A DNA stretch of 6,523 nucleotides, from the NCBI GenBank assembly GCA_027082895.1, contig JALWTJ010000226.1, positions 1 to 6,523 of the forward strand, in the 5' to 3' direction. Positions 1-6,196 of this stretch are shown here, one piece after another (positions within the stretch are counted from its first letter, which is position 1; every line of letters starts with the position of its first letter). Below the pieces are notes generated by a model. It did no database searches and was not told the DNA's origin. It saw only the letters and a program-made list of their open reading frames with translations. This DNA comes from Hyphomicrobiales bacterium (lineage in GTDB: Bacteria > Pseudomonadota > Alphaproteobacteria > Rhizobiales > Devosiaceae). The position numbers and the translations under genes were made by a program.

Positions 1-1059
<1,059 letters not shown>

Positions 1060-1109
1060 TCAATCAGGGAGTGCTGGACCGGCCAGGACGTGACGCCCAT
1101 GGGGTCAAC

Positions 1110-1322
1110 ATGGACGATGACGGTGTGCAGCAGGAGTTGGAAGAGCGGCTGAACGGCATGCTTTGCCGGGCGGGGCTTGGGGATGTGTGGCGGGGAATGC
1201 CCCCTTCCCATCGTGCCCAGTGGTTGCGCCATGTGGCGGAGGCCAGGAAGCCGGAAACCCGCACCCGCCGCCTGGAAAAGGTGGTTGCAGCAATGCGGGA
1301 GCGGGCGGAAACCTTATCCTGA
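1110..1322 (+). CDS. Small YdeI/OmpD-associated-like protein (70 aa)
   Basis: This 70-residue protein begins 50 bases after the rpoD stop. Residues 27-65 (W27, PPSHR 31-35, EARKPETRTRR 44-54, then an EKVVAAMRE helix) resemble the C-terminal motif of the YdeI/OmdA 'bacteriocin-protection' family, where a SPSHR...EAKKPETRxRR pattern recurs. In that family the motif normally closes a protein of about 150-200 residues, so here it stands alone. Residues 1-26 are acidic (MDDDG...EELEERL) and have no recognisable domain. I chose ATG 1110, preceded by a weak GGGG five bases upstream. A GTG at 1071 would add 13 residues but lies against its only purine-rich stretch. The gene may be read through from rpoD, since no terminator is visible between them. 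The biochemical role is unknown. The family assignment is by motif memory only. Confidence 0.68.
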   Translation: MDDDGVQQELEERLNGMLCRAGLGDVWRGMPPSHRAQWLRHVAEARKPETRTRRLEKVVAAMRERAETLS

Positions 1323-1369
1323 TATGTTGCAGATTTTGACGGGTCTTACCTTGTTCCAACAGCCTGTTC

Positions 1370-1475
1370 CTAGAGCGTGTCTGTTCCTGATGGAATCAAG
1401 GCCACGCTCTATCTGTTTGATATTTCCGCACTTCTTGTCCGAAAACCGCTTCACACTTTTCGGGAAGTGCTCTAG
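1370..1475. repeat. RIME/Bru-RS-like palindromic intergenic repeat
   Basis: This is an intergenic element of about 106 bp bounded by the inverted heptamers CTAGAGC (1370-1376) and GCTCTAG (1469-1475). It contains two internal hairpins. The first pairs AGAGCGTG (1372-1379) with CACGCTCT (1403-1410). The second pairs GCACTTC (1428-1434) with GAAGTGC (1464-1470), extended inward by CCGAAAA (1439-1445) with TTTTCGG (1457-1463). The layout, the size and the phrase AAAACCGCTTCACACTTTTC resemble the RIME and Bru-RS palindromic repeats that are scattered between genes in Rhizobiales. Such elements are non-coding and are probably mobilised passively. When transcribed, this copy would fold strongly and could protect or terminate the upstream transcript. 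Assignment to this class is from remembered consensus, not a search. Confidence 0.78.
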
Positions 1476-1498
1476 CCGGGCCGTTGACGGTGATCGGT

Positions 1499-1546
1499 CC
1501 CTTGCCCGCATGCGGCAAACGCTGGAGATCGGGTGACGGGCAAGGG
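1499..1546. repeat. 10-bp inverted repeat with alternative inner palindrome
   Basis: CCCTTGCCCG (1499-1508) is matched exactly by CGGGCAAGGG (1537-1546) across a 28-base loop. The left arm overlaps a second perfect palindrome, CCGCATGCGG (1506-1515), so the two folds compete. Neither strand has a clear T-run after the stem, so it is not a textbook terminator. It lies downstream of the minus-strand membrane-protein gene ending at 1621 and could act as a weak 3' structure for it. Confidence 0.4.
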
Positions 1547-1557
1547 GTGTTTCGTCC

Positions 1558-1608
1558 CTCTTGCCCGCCTTTCTTGCTCGCCCCTCTTGTTTGTGCTCTT
1601 GCCTGTGT
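1558..1608. repeat. Degenerate 13-bp tandem repeat, four units
   Basis: Four units begin with (C/T)TCTTG at 1558, 1571, 1584 and 1596, a spacing of 13, 13 and 12 bases. The units read CTCTTGCCCGCCT, TTCTTGCTCGCCC, CTCTTGTTTGTG and CTCTTGCCTGTGT. The array sits just downstream of the minus-strand membrane protein, in a segment with no gene. The function is unknown. It may be decayed slippage or a low-complexity pyrimidine tract. Confidence 0.4.
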
Positions 1609-1620
1609 CGGCGCCGTTGT

Positions 1621-2025
1621 TCAGACGGATTGCATGGAGGAAGTGTCCCCGACGCGGGCGGGGGGCTGCCACAGCCACAGCAGGATTCCGATCCACAGGG
1701 CGTTGAACATGGGGAAAGCGGCGGTGCTCAGCGCAATGGTTCCCGTAAACAGGTAGAAGGCGCCGACGGAAAAATCCACCGCCTGAATCAGCACCATGTT
1801 GCGAATCCAGAACCGGGAAGGGGCAGGGGAGCGGGCCAGCCAGGCCATGCCGATGCCATAGGCGAGGAAGCGTGCCGCCAGCTGGCCCAGAATGTACTGG
1901 TTGTCCGGGGGCGGGGGTGTCAGCCCCATGGCCTGGAAAAAGGGGCCGGGGACAAACAGGGTCAGAATGCCAAGCAGCAGTTGGGTCAGGGCAACAATCC
2001 AGAGAAGAATTTTCAAACGGTTCAT
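1621..2025 (-). CDS. Small four-helix integral membrane protein, unknown function
   Basis: This is a 134-residue hydrophobic protein with four likely membrane helices, at about 5-27, 45-64, 74-93 and 97-119. Between helices 1 and 2 lies a Pro-rich loop (VPGPFFQAMGLTPPPPDNQY). The tail is short and polar (PPARVGDTSSMQSV). The architecture recalls small DoxX- or DUF4345-like membrane proteins, but I do not recognise the family with confidence. I chose the ATG at 2025 because an AAGGGA sits about eight bases upstream and the hydrophobic helix begins at once. An upstream ATG at 2070 would add a 15-residue polar extension reaching into the presumed promoter. The gene is divergent from an HxlR-type regulator 105 bases away. 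That arrangement commonly means the regulator controls it, often in response to electrophile, redox or drug-like stress. Confidence 0.75.
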   Translation of the reverse strand: MNRLKILLWIVALTQLLLGILTLFVPGPFFQAMGLTPPPPDNQYILGQLAARFLAYGIGMAWLARSPAPSRFWIRNMVLIQAVDFSVGAFYLFTGTIALSTAAFPMFNALWIGILLWLWQPPARVGDTSSMQSV

Positions 2026-2130
2026 AAAGGGGTTCCCTTGTTCGGTTTCGTGGTGGCAACAAGCTGGCATTTATGCTATACAAAAGGAAGTAGTTACAAA
2101 ATGTATATCAAGGAAAAACTTTGAAAACCT
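2026..2130. promoter_or_regulatory. Divergent promoter region with candidate HxlR operator
   Basis: This 105-base gap separates two divergent genes, and its right half is much more AT-rich than the flanks. It contains the inverted repeat TATACA (2077-2082) / TGTATA (2102-2107). A direct repeat TACAAAA (2079-2085 and 2095-2101) overlaps it, and a small dyad GTAGTTAC (2090-2097) lies inside. HxlR-family dimers bind short AT-rich dyads containing GTA/TAC, so this is the natural operator candidate. Possible leftward promoter elements are a minus-strand TTGTAA -35 and a CATAAA -10 about 18 bases apart. A rightward one could use TATACA as the -10. The individual boxes are weak calls. Confidence 0.45.
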
Positions 2131-2445
2131 ATGCAAAACAATTGCTTATGTGACGAAACCTGTCCGGTATCACGGGCCAGTGCGGTGCTGGGGGGTAAAT
2201 GGACCACGTTGATCATTCGTGATCTTCTGGGGGGCACGCGCCGCTATTCCGAGTTACAGCGCTCCCTCAGTCCCATTTCGCCGCGCATGCTGGCGCAGCG
2301 GCTGCGGGAGTTGGAACAGGCCGGGCTGGTGTACAAGCGCATCTATCCCACGGTGCCGCCCAGAACCGAGTATTCCCTGACGGACAGGGGACGGCGGGCG
2401 GAAAACGTGATTGCTGCGCTGGCCGCGTTCGGGGCGGCGCTGTAG
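2131..2445 (+). CDS. HxlR-family winged helix-turn-helix transcriptional regulator
   Basis: This is a 104-residue DNA-binding protein of the HxlR/MarR-like class, close to the family's usual length of about 110. The diagnostic N-terminal block is present: CPVSRASAVLGGKWTTLIIR (11-30), followed by DLLGGTRRYSELQRSL. The recognition helix is about 49-64 (ISPRMLAQRLRELEQAGL) and the wing about 65-87 (YKRIYPTVPPRTEYSLTDRG). Three cysteines lie in the first eleven residues (C5, C7, C11). HxlR members such as YodB sense electrophiles or oxidants through an N-terminal cysteine, so thiol-based sensing is plausible but inferred. ATG 2131 is forced by an in-frame stop at 2122. Its nearest purine-rich sequence (AAGGA, 2110-2114) is about 16 bases away, too far for a good ribosome site, so translation may be weak or the mRNA near-leaderless. 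It probably autoregulates and controls the divergent membrane protein. Confidence 0.93.
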   Translation: MQNNCLCDETCPVSRASAVLGGKWTTLIIRDLLGGTRRYSELQRSLSPISPRMLAQRLRELEQAGLVYKRIYPTVPPRTEYSLTDRGRRAENVIAALAAFGAAL

Positions 2446-2452
2446 CGGAGCG

Positions 2453-2477
2453 GACATGTTCCCGTTTCCCACATGTC
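2453..2477. repeat. Perfect inverted repeat GACATGT-N11-ACATGTC
   Basis: GACATGT (2453-2459) and ACATGTC (2471-2477) form a perfect 7-bp dyad around an 11-base spacer. It starts eight bases after the HxlR-gene stop and lies about 95 bases before the receptor-channel gene. A TTTTT occurs at 2497-2501, about 20 bases beyond the stem, too far for a standard intrinsic terminator. It could be an operator for the downstream gene or a weak 3' hairpin of the regulator transcript. Confidence 0.35.
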
Positions 2478-2571
2478 GGGCGTGCTCTGCTTGATCTTTT
2501 TCGGACGACATGGTGGGATTGTCATTCAGCGGGCCGGTATCCGGTGGGTCCGACCATGGCGGGCGGGTTGC

Positions 2572-3789
2572 ATGGCATTTGAGGAAATCGAACAGTTCGC
2601 GGAACAGGCGGGGGCGCACACCGCGGGGCAAGGGGGGCGGCTGTCCCCGCAACTGCCCTTCGGGGGCTTTTCTTTCTTTGTTCTGCCTTTTTCTCTTTTG
2701 CCGGTGCTGATCCTGCTGTTGGCATTGCTGGTTCCGGGCAGGGCCGCATACGGGCAGGATGATGCGTCCCCGGTTGCCGACGAGCAGGTGCTGGTGGTTT
2801 CCAGCGTGGAGCGGCAGCCGTTCACCTTTTTCAGGGATGACGGGTCGGTCAACGGGTTTTCCGCCGATCTGTGGGCGGAAATCGCCAGTCGCAACGGCTG
2901 GGACTATTTCTGGCAGAAGGAGGCGAGCTTCCCCGACATGCTGGAAGCGGTCAGGGCGGGCCGTTCCGACGTTGCCATTGCCAACATATCCATCACCGCG
3001 GAGCGGGAACGGGCATTCGACTTTTCCTTTCCCATCTATGATTCGGGATTGCAGATCGTGGTGCCGGTGCGCGAGGGGGGCAGCAACCTGCTGGCCATCA
3101 TCTGGGCGTCCGGGGCGCTGCAACTGATCGGCATTGCGGTGCTGGTGCTTTTGGTGATTGCCCATGTGTTGTGGTTCTTTGAGCGGAACACTCCCAATGA
3201 CCGGCACGATTATTTCCGTGACGATTATTTCGGGGGTGTATGGGATGCGTTCTGGTGGGCTTTTATCATCATGACCATGGGGGGGTTCGAGAACGAAGTG
3301 CCCGCGAGCATCGTTTCGCGGGCCCTGGCCATGTTCTGGATCGTGGCTAGCCTGTTTTTCGTTTCCACCCTTACTGCCAAGATCACCACGTCGTTGACGG
3401 TGGAGCAACTGACCAGCGACATCAACAGCGTGCAGGACCTGGTGGGCAAGCGGGTGGGGGTTGGCCGGAACAGCGCCATGAGCCGCTTTCTGGACCGGCG
3501 CAACATTGCCTACCGGCCGTTCGAGGATTTCAGTGCCGCTCTGGTGGCATTGGAGGCGGGGGAGCTGGATGCCACCATTGGTGACGCGCCGGTGGTGCAA
3601 TATTATGCTTCCCATCAGGGGGCGGGCAAGGTGGCCCCGGTGGGCCCCGTGTTCCAGCCGGACAAGTTCGGCATTGCCCTGCCCACCGGCTCGCCTCTGC
3701 TGGAGGCGATCAACACCACGCTGCTGGACATCAACGAGGATGGCACCTATCAGCGTCTGCAGGCAAAATGGTTCGGCAACGGGCCTTGA
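2572..3789 (+). CDS. Bacterial ionotropic glutamate receptor-like channel (SBP domain interrupted by a pore)
   Basis: This 405-residue protein has the GluR0-type order: signal sequence, binding lobe S1, M1, pore loop, M2, then lobe S2, with no final M4 helix. The export signal is the hydrophobic run at about 36-55, ending RAAYGQ. S1 (about 70-165) contains ISITAERERAFDFS. Its Arg145 is the family's expected ligand alpha-carboxylate contact. M1 is about 176-203, the pore loop about 221-240 and M2 about 248-270. M2 ends in STLTAKITTSLTVEQL, which parallels the eukaryotic SYTANLAAFLTVE gating motif. S2 (about 280-405) contains GELDATIGDAPVVQYY; Asp338 is the expected amino-group contact. Both predict an amino-acid-like ligand. 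The filter position reads MTMGGFENEVP (TMGGFE at 235-240) where GluR0 and potassium channels have TVGYGD. Ion selectivity is therefore uncertain, and it might serve as a sensor or a non-selective pore. The start is unsure: ATG 2572 has only a weak ribosome site, ATG 2473 would add 33 residues, and CTG 2641 follows a strong AGGGGGG. Confidence 0.88.
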   Translation: MAFEEIEQFAEQAGAHTAGQGGRLSPQLPFGGFSFFVLPFSLLPVLILLLALLVPGRAAYGQDDASPVADEQVLVVSSVERQPFTFFRDDGSVNGFSADLWAEIASRNGWDYFWQKEASFPDMLEAVRAGRSDVAIANISITAERERAFDFSFPIYDSGLQIVVPVREGGSNLLAIIWASGALQLIGIAVLVLLVIAHVLWFFERNTPNDRHDYFRDDYFGGVWDAFWWAFIIMTMGGFENEVPASIVSRALAMFWIVASLFFVSTLTAKITTSLTVEQLTSDINSVQDLVGKRVGVGRNSAMSRFLDRRNIAYRPFEDFSAALVALEAGELDATIGDAPVVQYYASHQGAGKVAPVGPVFQPDKFGIALPTGSPLLEAINTTLLDINEDGTYQRLQAKWFGNGP

Positions 3790-3853
3790 CCCGGCCGATC
3801 TGGCCGCAAGCACAGGGCGCGCGGGCGGGAAGGCCTCAAGGAAAGGAAGGCAC

Positions 3854-4156
3854 ATGTCATTCTTGAAGAAACTGTTCGGCGGCGGCAATGATGGCGGGGA
3901 CATGCCCCCCAGGGTGATCGGGGAGGAGACCTATCAGGGGTTTACCATCCGGGCGCTGGAAATGGTTGCGGGGCGGGAATATCAGTTGTGCGGGGAGATC
4001 GAGAAGGAAATTGACGGCACGGTGAAGGTGAGCGGCTTCATTCGGGCCGACAAGCTCGCCTCGAAGGAACAGGCGGCCGATGTTTCTTTGGCCAAGGGGC
4101 GCCAGATCATCGACGAGCAGGGGGACGGTCTGTTTTCTGAAGGCGGCGGCTGGTAG
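3854..4156 (+). CDS. HlyU-family protein
   Basis: This is a 100-residue cytoplasmic protein of the HlyU family as found in Alphaproteobacteria. It has the typical MSFLKKLFGG start, a Gly/Asp linker to about residue 18, then the single domain. Recognisable parts of the domain are EETYQGFTIRALEM (24-37), YQLCGEIEKEIDG (43-55), GFIRADKLASKEQA (61-74) and the closing KGRQIIDEQGDGLF (81-94). A ribosome site AAGGAAGG lies just before ATG 3854. The name comes from a family annotated as haemolysin regulators in Vibrio. This form lacks an obvious helix-turn-helix, so a direct transcriptional role should not be assumed. It starts 64 bases after the receptor-channel stop on the same strand, with no terminator between, so co-transcription is possible. 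A functional link is only inferred. Confidence 0.88.
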   Translation: MSFLKKLFGGGNDGGDMPPRVIGEETYQGFTIRALEMVAGREYQLCGEIEKEIDGTVKVSGFIRADKLASKEQAADVSLAKGRQIIDEQGDGLFSEGGGW

Positions 4157-4243
4157 GCAGGTTTTCCGTTTCTGTTTGGGATGCTGACGGGGCCTGGGAA
4201 GCGTTTGGTTGTTTTGTGCACCATGACATTTCCTTTGTCTGTT

Positions 4244-4267
4244 CCCCCTCCCCAAATGGGGAGGGGG
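4244..4267. terminator. Strong G/C hairpin between convergent genes (possible bidirectional terminator)
   Basis: CCCCCTCCCC (4244-4253) pairs perfectly with GGGGAGGGGG (4258-4267) around an AAAT loop. It lies between the HlyU-family gene (+, ends 4156) and the ABC permease gene (-, ends 4279), where a shared terminator would be expected. Neither side has a proper T-run, so it is not a classical intrinsic terminator. The G-tracts could also form a quadruplex on one strand. Confidence 0.45.
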
Positions 4268-4278
4268 GAGTTGACCGG

Positions 4279-5013
4279 TCAGCCGAAGCGTTTCTGGCGG
4301 TCGCGGCGGGCCAGAGCCCAGGCGAGGGCGCCAAAGGCCAGGGTATAGGCCAGCAGGCCGATCAGATAGCGGGTATCGGGCACGGTGTTGGCGATGGCGT
4401 TCCAGGCGAATTCGCCCATCTGGCGCGTCGGGGTCCAGATGGAGATGTTCCGTACCGCGGCGGGCATCTGGGAGGGGGGGATCCACAGGCCACCCAGAAA
4501 GGCCAGGGGCAGGAAGATCAGGTTGGCCAAGGCCGGTGCTGCCTTGGCGGAGGCAGCAAAGCTCAGGGCTATGCCCATCAGGGAGGCGGGCACCGCGATC
4601 AGGGCGCAGATGGCCAGAAGGCGCGCGGACTGTTCCAAGTCAAGAGGGGTCTTGCCGAACAGAAACGAGGCAGCAAGCACCAGCAAGACCGCAACGAGGG
4701 TGAAGGCTACCGCGGCCACCATCTGGGCCATGGCGGCGGGCAGGGTCGCGCCGGGCAGGGTGTGCTGCCAGGTGGCGAAGGGCTGTTCCCGGTCCTGGGC
4801 GCTGCTGGCGCCCAGCTGGTAAAAGGCGATACCCAGCACCGCATAAACGGCAAAGGAGCCGACGGCCATCTGGGAATAGATGCCGGCGGGGGGCAGGGAG
4901 GCGCCGAAGAAGGAATAAAGCATCATGGGAAACAGGATGGTGGGCGTCCAGAAGCCGGGATTTCGCAGCAGGCGCTTCAGGTGCAGGGAGGTGTGGGCAA
5001 GGAACAGGTTCAT
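4279..5013 (-). CDS. ABC-2 type exporter permease
   Basis: This 244-residue inner-membrane subunit of a two-component ABC exporter has about six helices (near 21-40, 51-70, 100-120, 131-155, 162-180 and 221-237). It begins with a cytoplasmic HTSLHLKRLLRNPGFW segment, typical of ABC-2 permeases just before helix 1. The ABC-2 signature region is at 167-207 (LPLAFLGGLWIPPSQMP, then WTPTRQ), followed by the last helix and a basic tail (RRDRQKRFG). The length is typical of DrrB/NodJ-like permeases. ATG 5013 overlaps the stop of the upstream ATPase gene as ATGA. A strong TAAGGAGT lies eight bases upstream, inside the ATPase coding sequence, so the two are translationally coupled. It probably works as a homodimer with the ATPase to export a lipid, drug or polysaccharide-like substrate. 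The substrate cannot be read from the sequence. Confidence 0.92.
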   Translation of the reverse strand: MNLFLAHTSLHLKRLLRNPGFWTPTILFPMMLYSFFGASLPPAGIYSQMAVGSFAVYAVLGIAFYQLGASSAQDREQPFATWQHTLPGATLPAAMAQMVAAVAFTLVAVLLVLAASFLFGKTPLDLEQSARLLAICALIAVPASLMGIALSFAASAKAAPALANLIFLPLAFLGGLWIPPSQMPAAVRNISIWTPTRQMGEFAWNAIANTVPDTRYLIGLLAYTLAFGALAWALARRDRQKRFG

Positions 5014-5921
5014 TTTTCGGACTCCTTACTGGAACTGGTGTTCTGTGTGGCGTTGTAAAGGGCAATCGCTTCTTCCAGCGAACGGGGGGATACCTTGAGC
5101 TCGGAAAAAGGCTCCCCAGACTGCACCAGTTTCCGGATGACATCATCCGAATCATTGGTGATCAGGTGAAAGCGGTTGTCCTCCCTGGAAAAGGTCTGCG
5201 AAATGAAAGGGCCGGGGGCGTCACTGGCAAGGCTGACGCGGTTGAGGCCGAAGGTTGCCTTGATCCGGGCGATGGTTCCGTCCATGACCGTTTTGCCATT
5301 GTCGATCATGACGATGCGGTCAGCGATGGTTTCGATTTCCTGCCAATAGTGGGAGGTCAGGATCAGGGAGCCGCCATCGGCAACGTAGTTCTTTGCGATG
5401 CGCGAGAAATCCTTCTGCCCCTGGGCGTCCAGTCCGGCGGTGGGCTCGTCCAGAATGGCCAGTTCCGGGTTGCCGGCAAAGCACATGGCCAGGGCCAACC
5501 GACGGCGCTGACCGCCGGAAAATCCCTGAACGCGCCGGTCGGCAATGTCCTGCAGTCCGAACAGTTTGATCAACTCGCCAATGGGGCGGGGATGGTCGAA
5601 ATGGACCGTGGTGAAGGCCAGCAGTTCACGGGGGGTCAACTGGGGCGGGAAATCCGTTTCCTGGGGGGTGATCCCGACCCGCTTCATGGCGGCGGGAGTA
5701 CCCGGTTTCTGGCCGAACAGGCTGGCGGTGCCCGATGTGGGCTGGCGTAGCCCTTCCAGTATGGACAGGGCCGTGGATTTGCCCGCCCCGTTGGGGCCGA
5801 GCAGGGCGACGGCCTGGCCTTGATGGATGTCCATGGACAGGTCGTGCAGGGCGCGGGTGCTGCCGAATGTCTTCGTTACATTTGACAGGCGGGCAATCAG
5901 GGGTGGGGCAGTTTGAGTCAT
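5010..5921 (-). CDS. ABC exporter ATP-binding protein (DrrA/NodI/CcmA-like)
   Basis: This 303-residue cytoplasmic ATPase powers the adjacent ABC-2 permease. All nucleotide-binding motifs are intact. They are Walker A GPNGAGKST (42-50), Q-loop Gln87 (ITPQETD), the signature FSGGQRRRLALA (134-145), Walker B LAILDEP (154-160) with Glu159, the D-loop AGLD (162-165) and the H-loop His191 (LTSHYW). The signature has Phe in place of the usual Leu, a common variation. After about residue 225 comes the accessory C-terminal domain usual in DrrA-type proteins, with SPRSLEEAIALY at 278-289, and a polar Ser/Lys-rich tail. I chose ATG 5921 because the conserved fold starts a few residues later (LIARLSNVTKTFG). 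The frame stays open upstream to 6167, but that extension is Pro/Arg-rich and unlike any ABC domain. The ribosome site is weak (CGGA). It is the first gene of a two-gene operon. Confidence 0.94.
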   Translation of the reverse strand: MTQTAPPLIARLSNVTKTFGSTRALHDLSMDIHQGQAVALLGPNGAGKSTALSILEGLRQPTSGTASLFGQKPGTPAAMKRVGITPQETDFPPQLTPRELLAFTTVHFDHPRPIGELIKLFGLQDIADRRVQGFSGGQRRRLALAMCFAGNPELAILDEPTAGLDAQGQKDFSRIAKNYVADGGSLILTSHYWQEIETIADRIVMIDNGKTVMDGTIARIKATFGLNRVSLASDAPGPFISQTFSREDNRFHLITNDSDDVIRKLVQSGEPFSELKVSPRSLEEAIALYNATQNTSSSKESEK

Positions 5922-6136
5922 GGCGGTCCGTTTCGCTTCGGGTTGAACAAATGGTGTTGCCAGCGCAGTGGCTGAACCTGAATTGGCGGACGGGGTCGGC
6001 CTGTTCAACGGCGTGTTCGCGGGGCGACATTTTTGTTCGTGGAAGCGGTGGAAATGCGGGCTGCATGCGGTTGGCGAAGCGCGAAATGCACTCCTTTTGC
6101 ACGGGAAAGGGGGGGGAATCGGTTTACTGCAAGACA
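5922..6136. other. Intergenic leader of the ABC exporter operon, no gene seen
   Basis: About 215 bases separate the ATPase start from the terminator of the next gene. I find no convincing -35/-10 pair. The segment holds an 8-bp inverted repeat, GTTGAACA (5942-5949) / TGTTCAAC (6002-6009), with a 52-base spacer. It also has a run of eight G (6109-6116), and an AAAGGAG-like sequence on the minus strand near 6092-6098 with no matching start codon at a usable distance. The operon promoter must lie here or further upstream. Confidence 0.35.
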
Positions 6137-6163
6137 AACGCCCGCCTTGTCGGGGCGGGCGTT
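6131..6163 (-). terminator. Rho-independent terminator of the gene ending at 6197
   Basis: AACGCCCGCC (6137-6146) and GGCGGGCGTT (6154-6163) form a perfect 10-bp GC-rich stem with a 7-base loop. Read on the minus strand, the stem is followed at once by TGTCTT, giving the RNA tail UUUGUCUU. This is a good intrinsic terminator located 34 bases after the stop codon of the minus-strand gene at the window's right end. It insulates the ABC operon from that gene. Confidence 0.82.
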
Positions 6164-6196
6164 GCATGGTGCGCGAAGCTGGTGGCGGCTTTTGCG

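Noticed and set aside
1558..1608. CRISPR array
   Set aside because: The 13-bp units are degenerate, contiguous and lack spacers; no cas gene is nearby.
1060..1620. tRNA, rRNA or riboswitch downstream of rpoD
   Set aside because: No cloverleaf, T-loop GTTCGA pattern or known riboswitch core was found; the structure present is explained by palindromic repeats.
3279..3285. G7 run in the pore codons as a phase-variation or sequencing-error site
   Set aside because: The frame is correct on both sides of the run, with intact helices before and after it, so a simple indel would destroy the protein and not explain the altered filter. No sign of switching can be read from one sequence.
2254..3903. 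549-residue open frame on the minus strand
   Set aside because: It lies opposite the HxlR gene, the receptor-channel and the start of the HlyU gene. Its translation is His/Gln/Pro/Arg-rich low-complexity sequence typical of antisense frames in GC-rich DNA, while the plus strand has recognisable domains.
4216..5058. 280-residue open frame on the plus strand
   Set aside because: It is antisense to the ABC permease. The product is very rich in Gly, Gln and His with no domain, and the minus-strand gene has motifs, a ribosome site and a coupled overlap.
5922..6167. 82-residue N-terminal extension of the ABC ATPase from an upstream ATG at 6167
   Set aside because: The extension is Pro/Arg/Ser-rich without domain similarity, runs through the terminator hairpin of the neighbouring gene, and the ATPase fold starts normally after ATG 5921.
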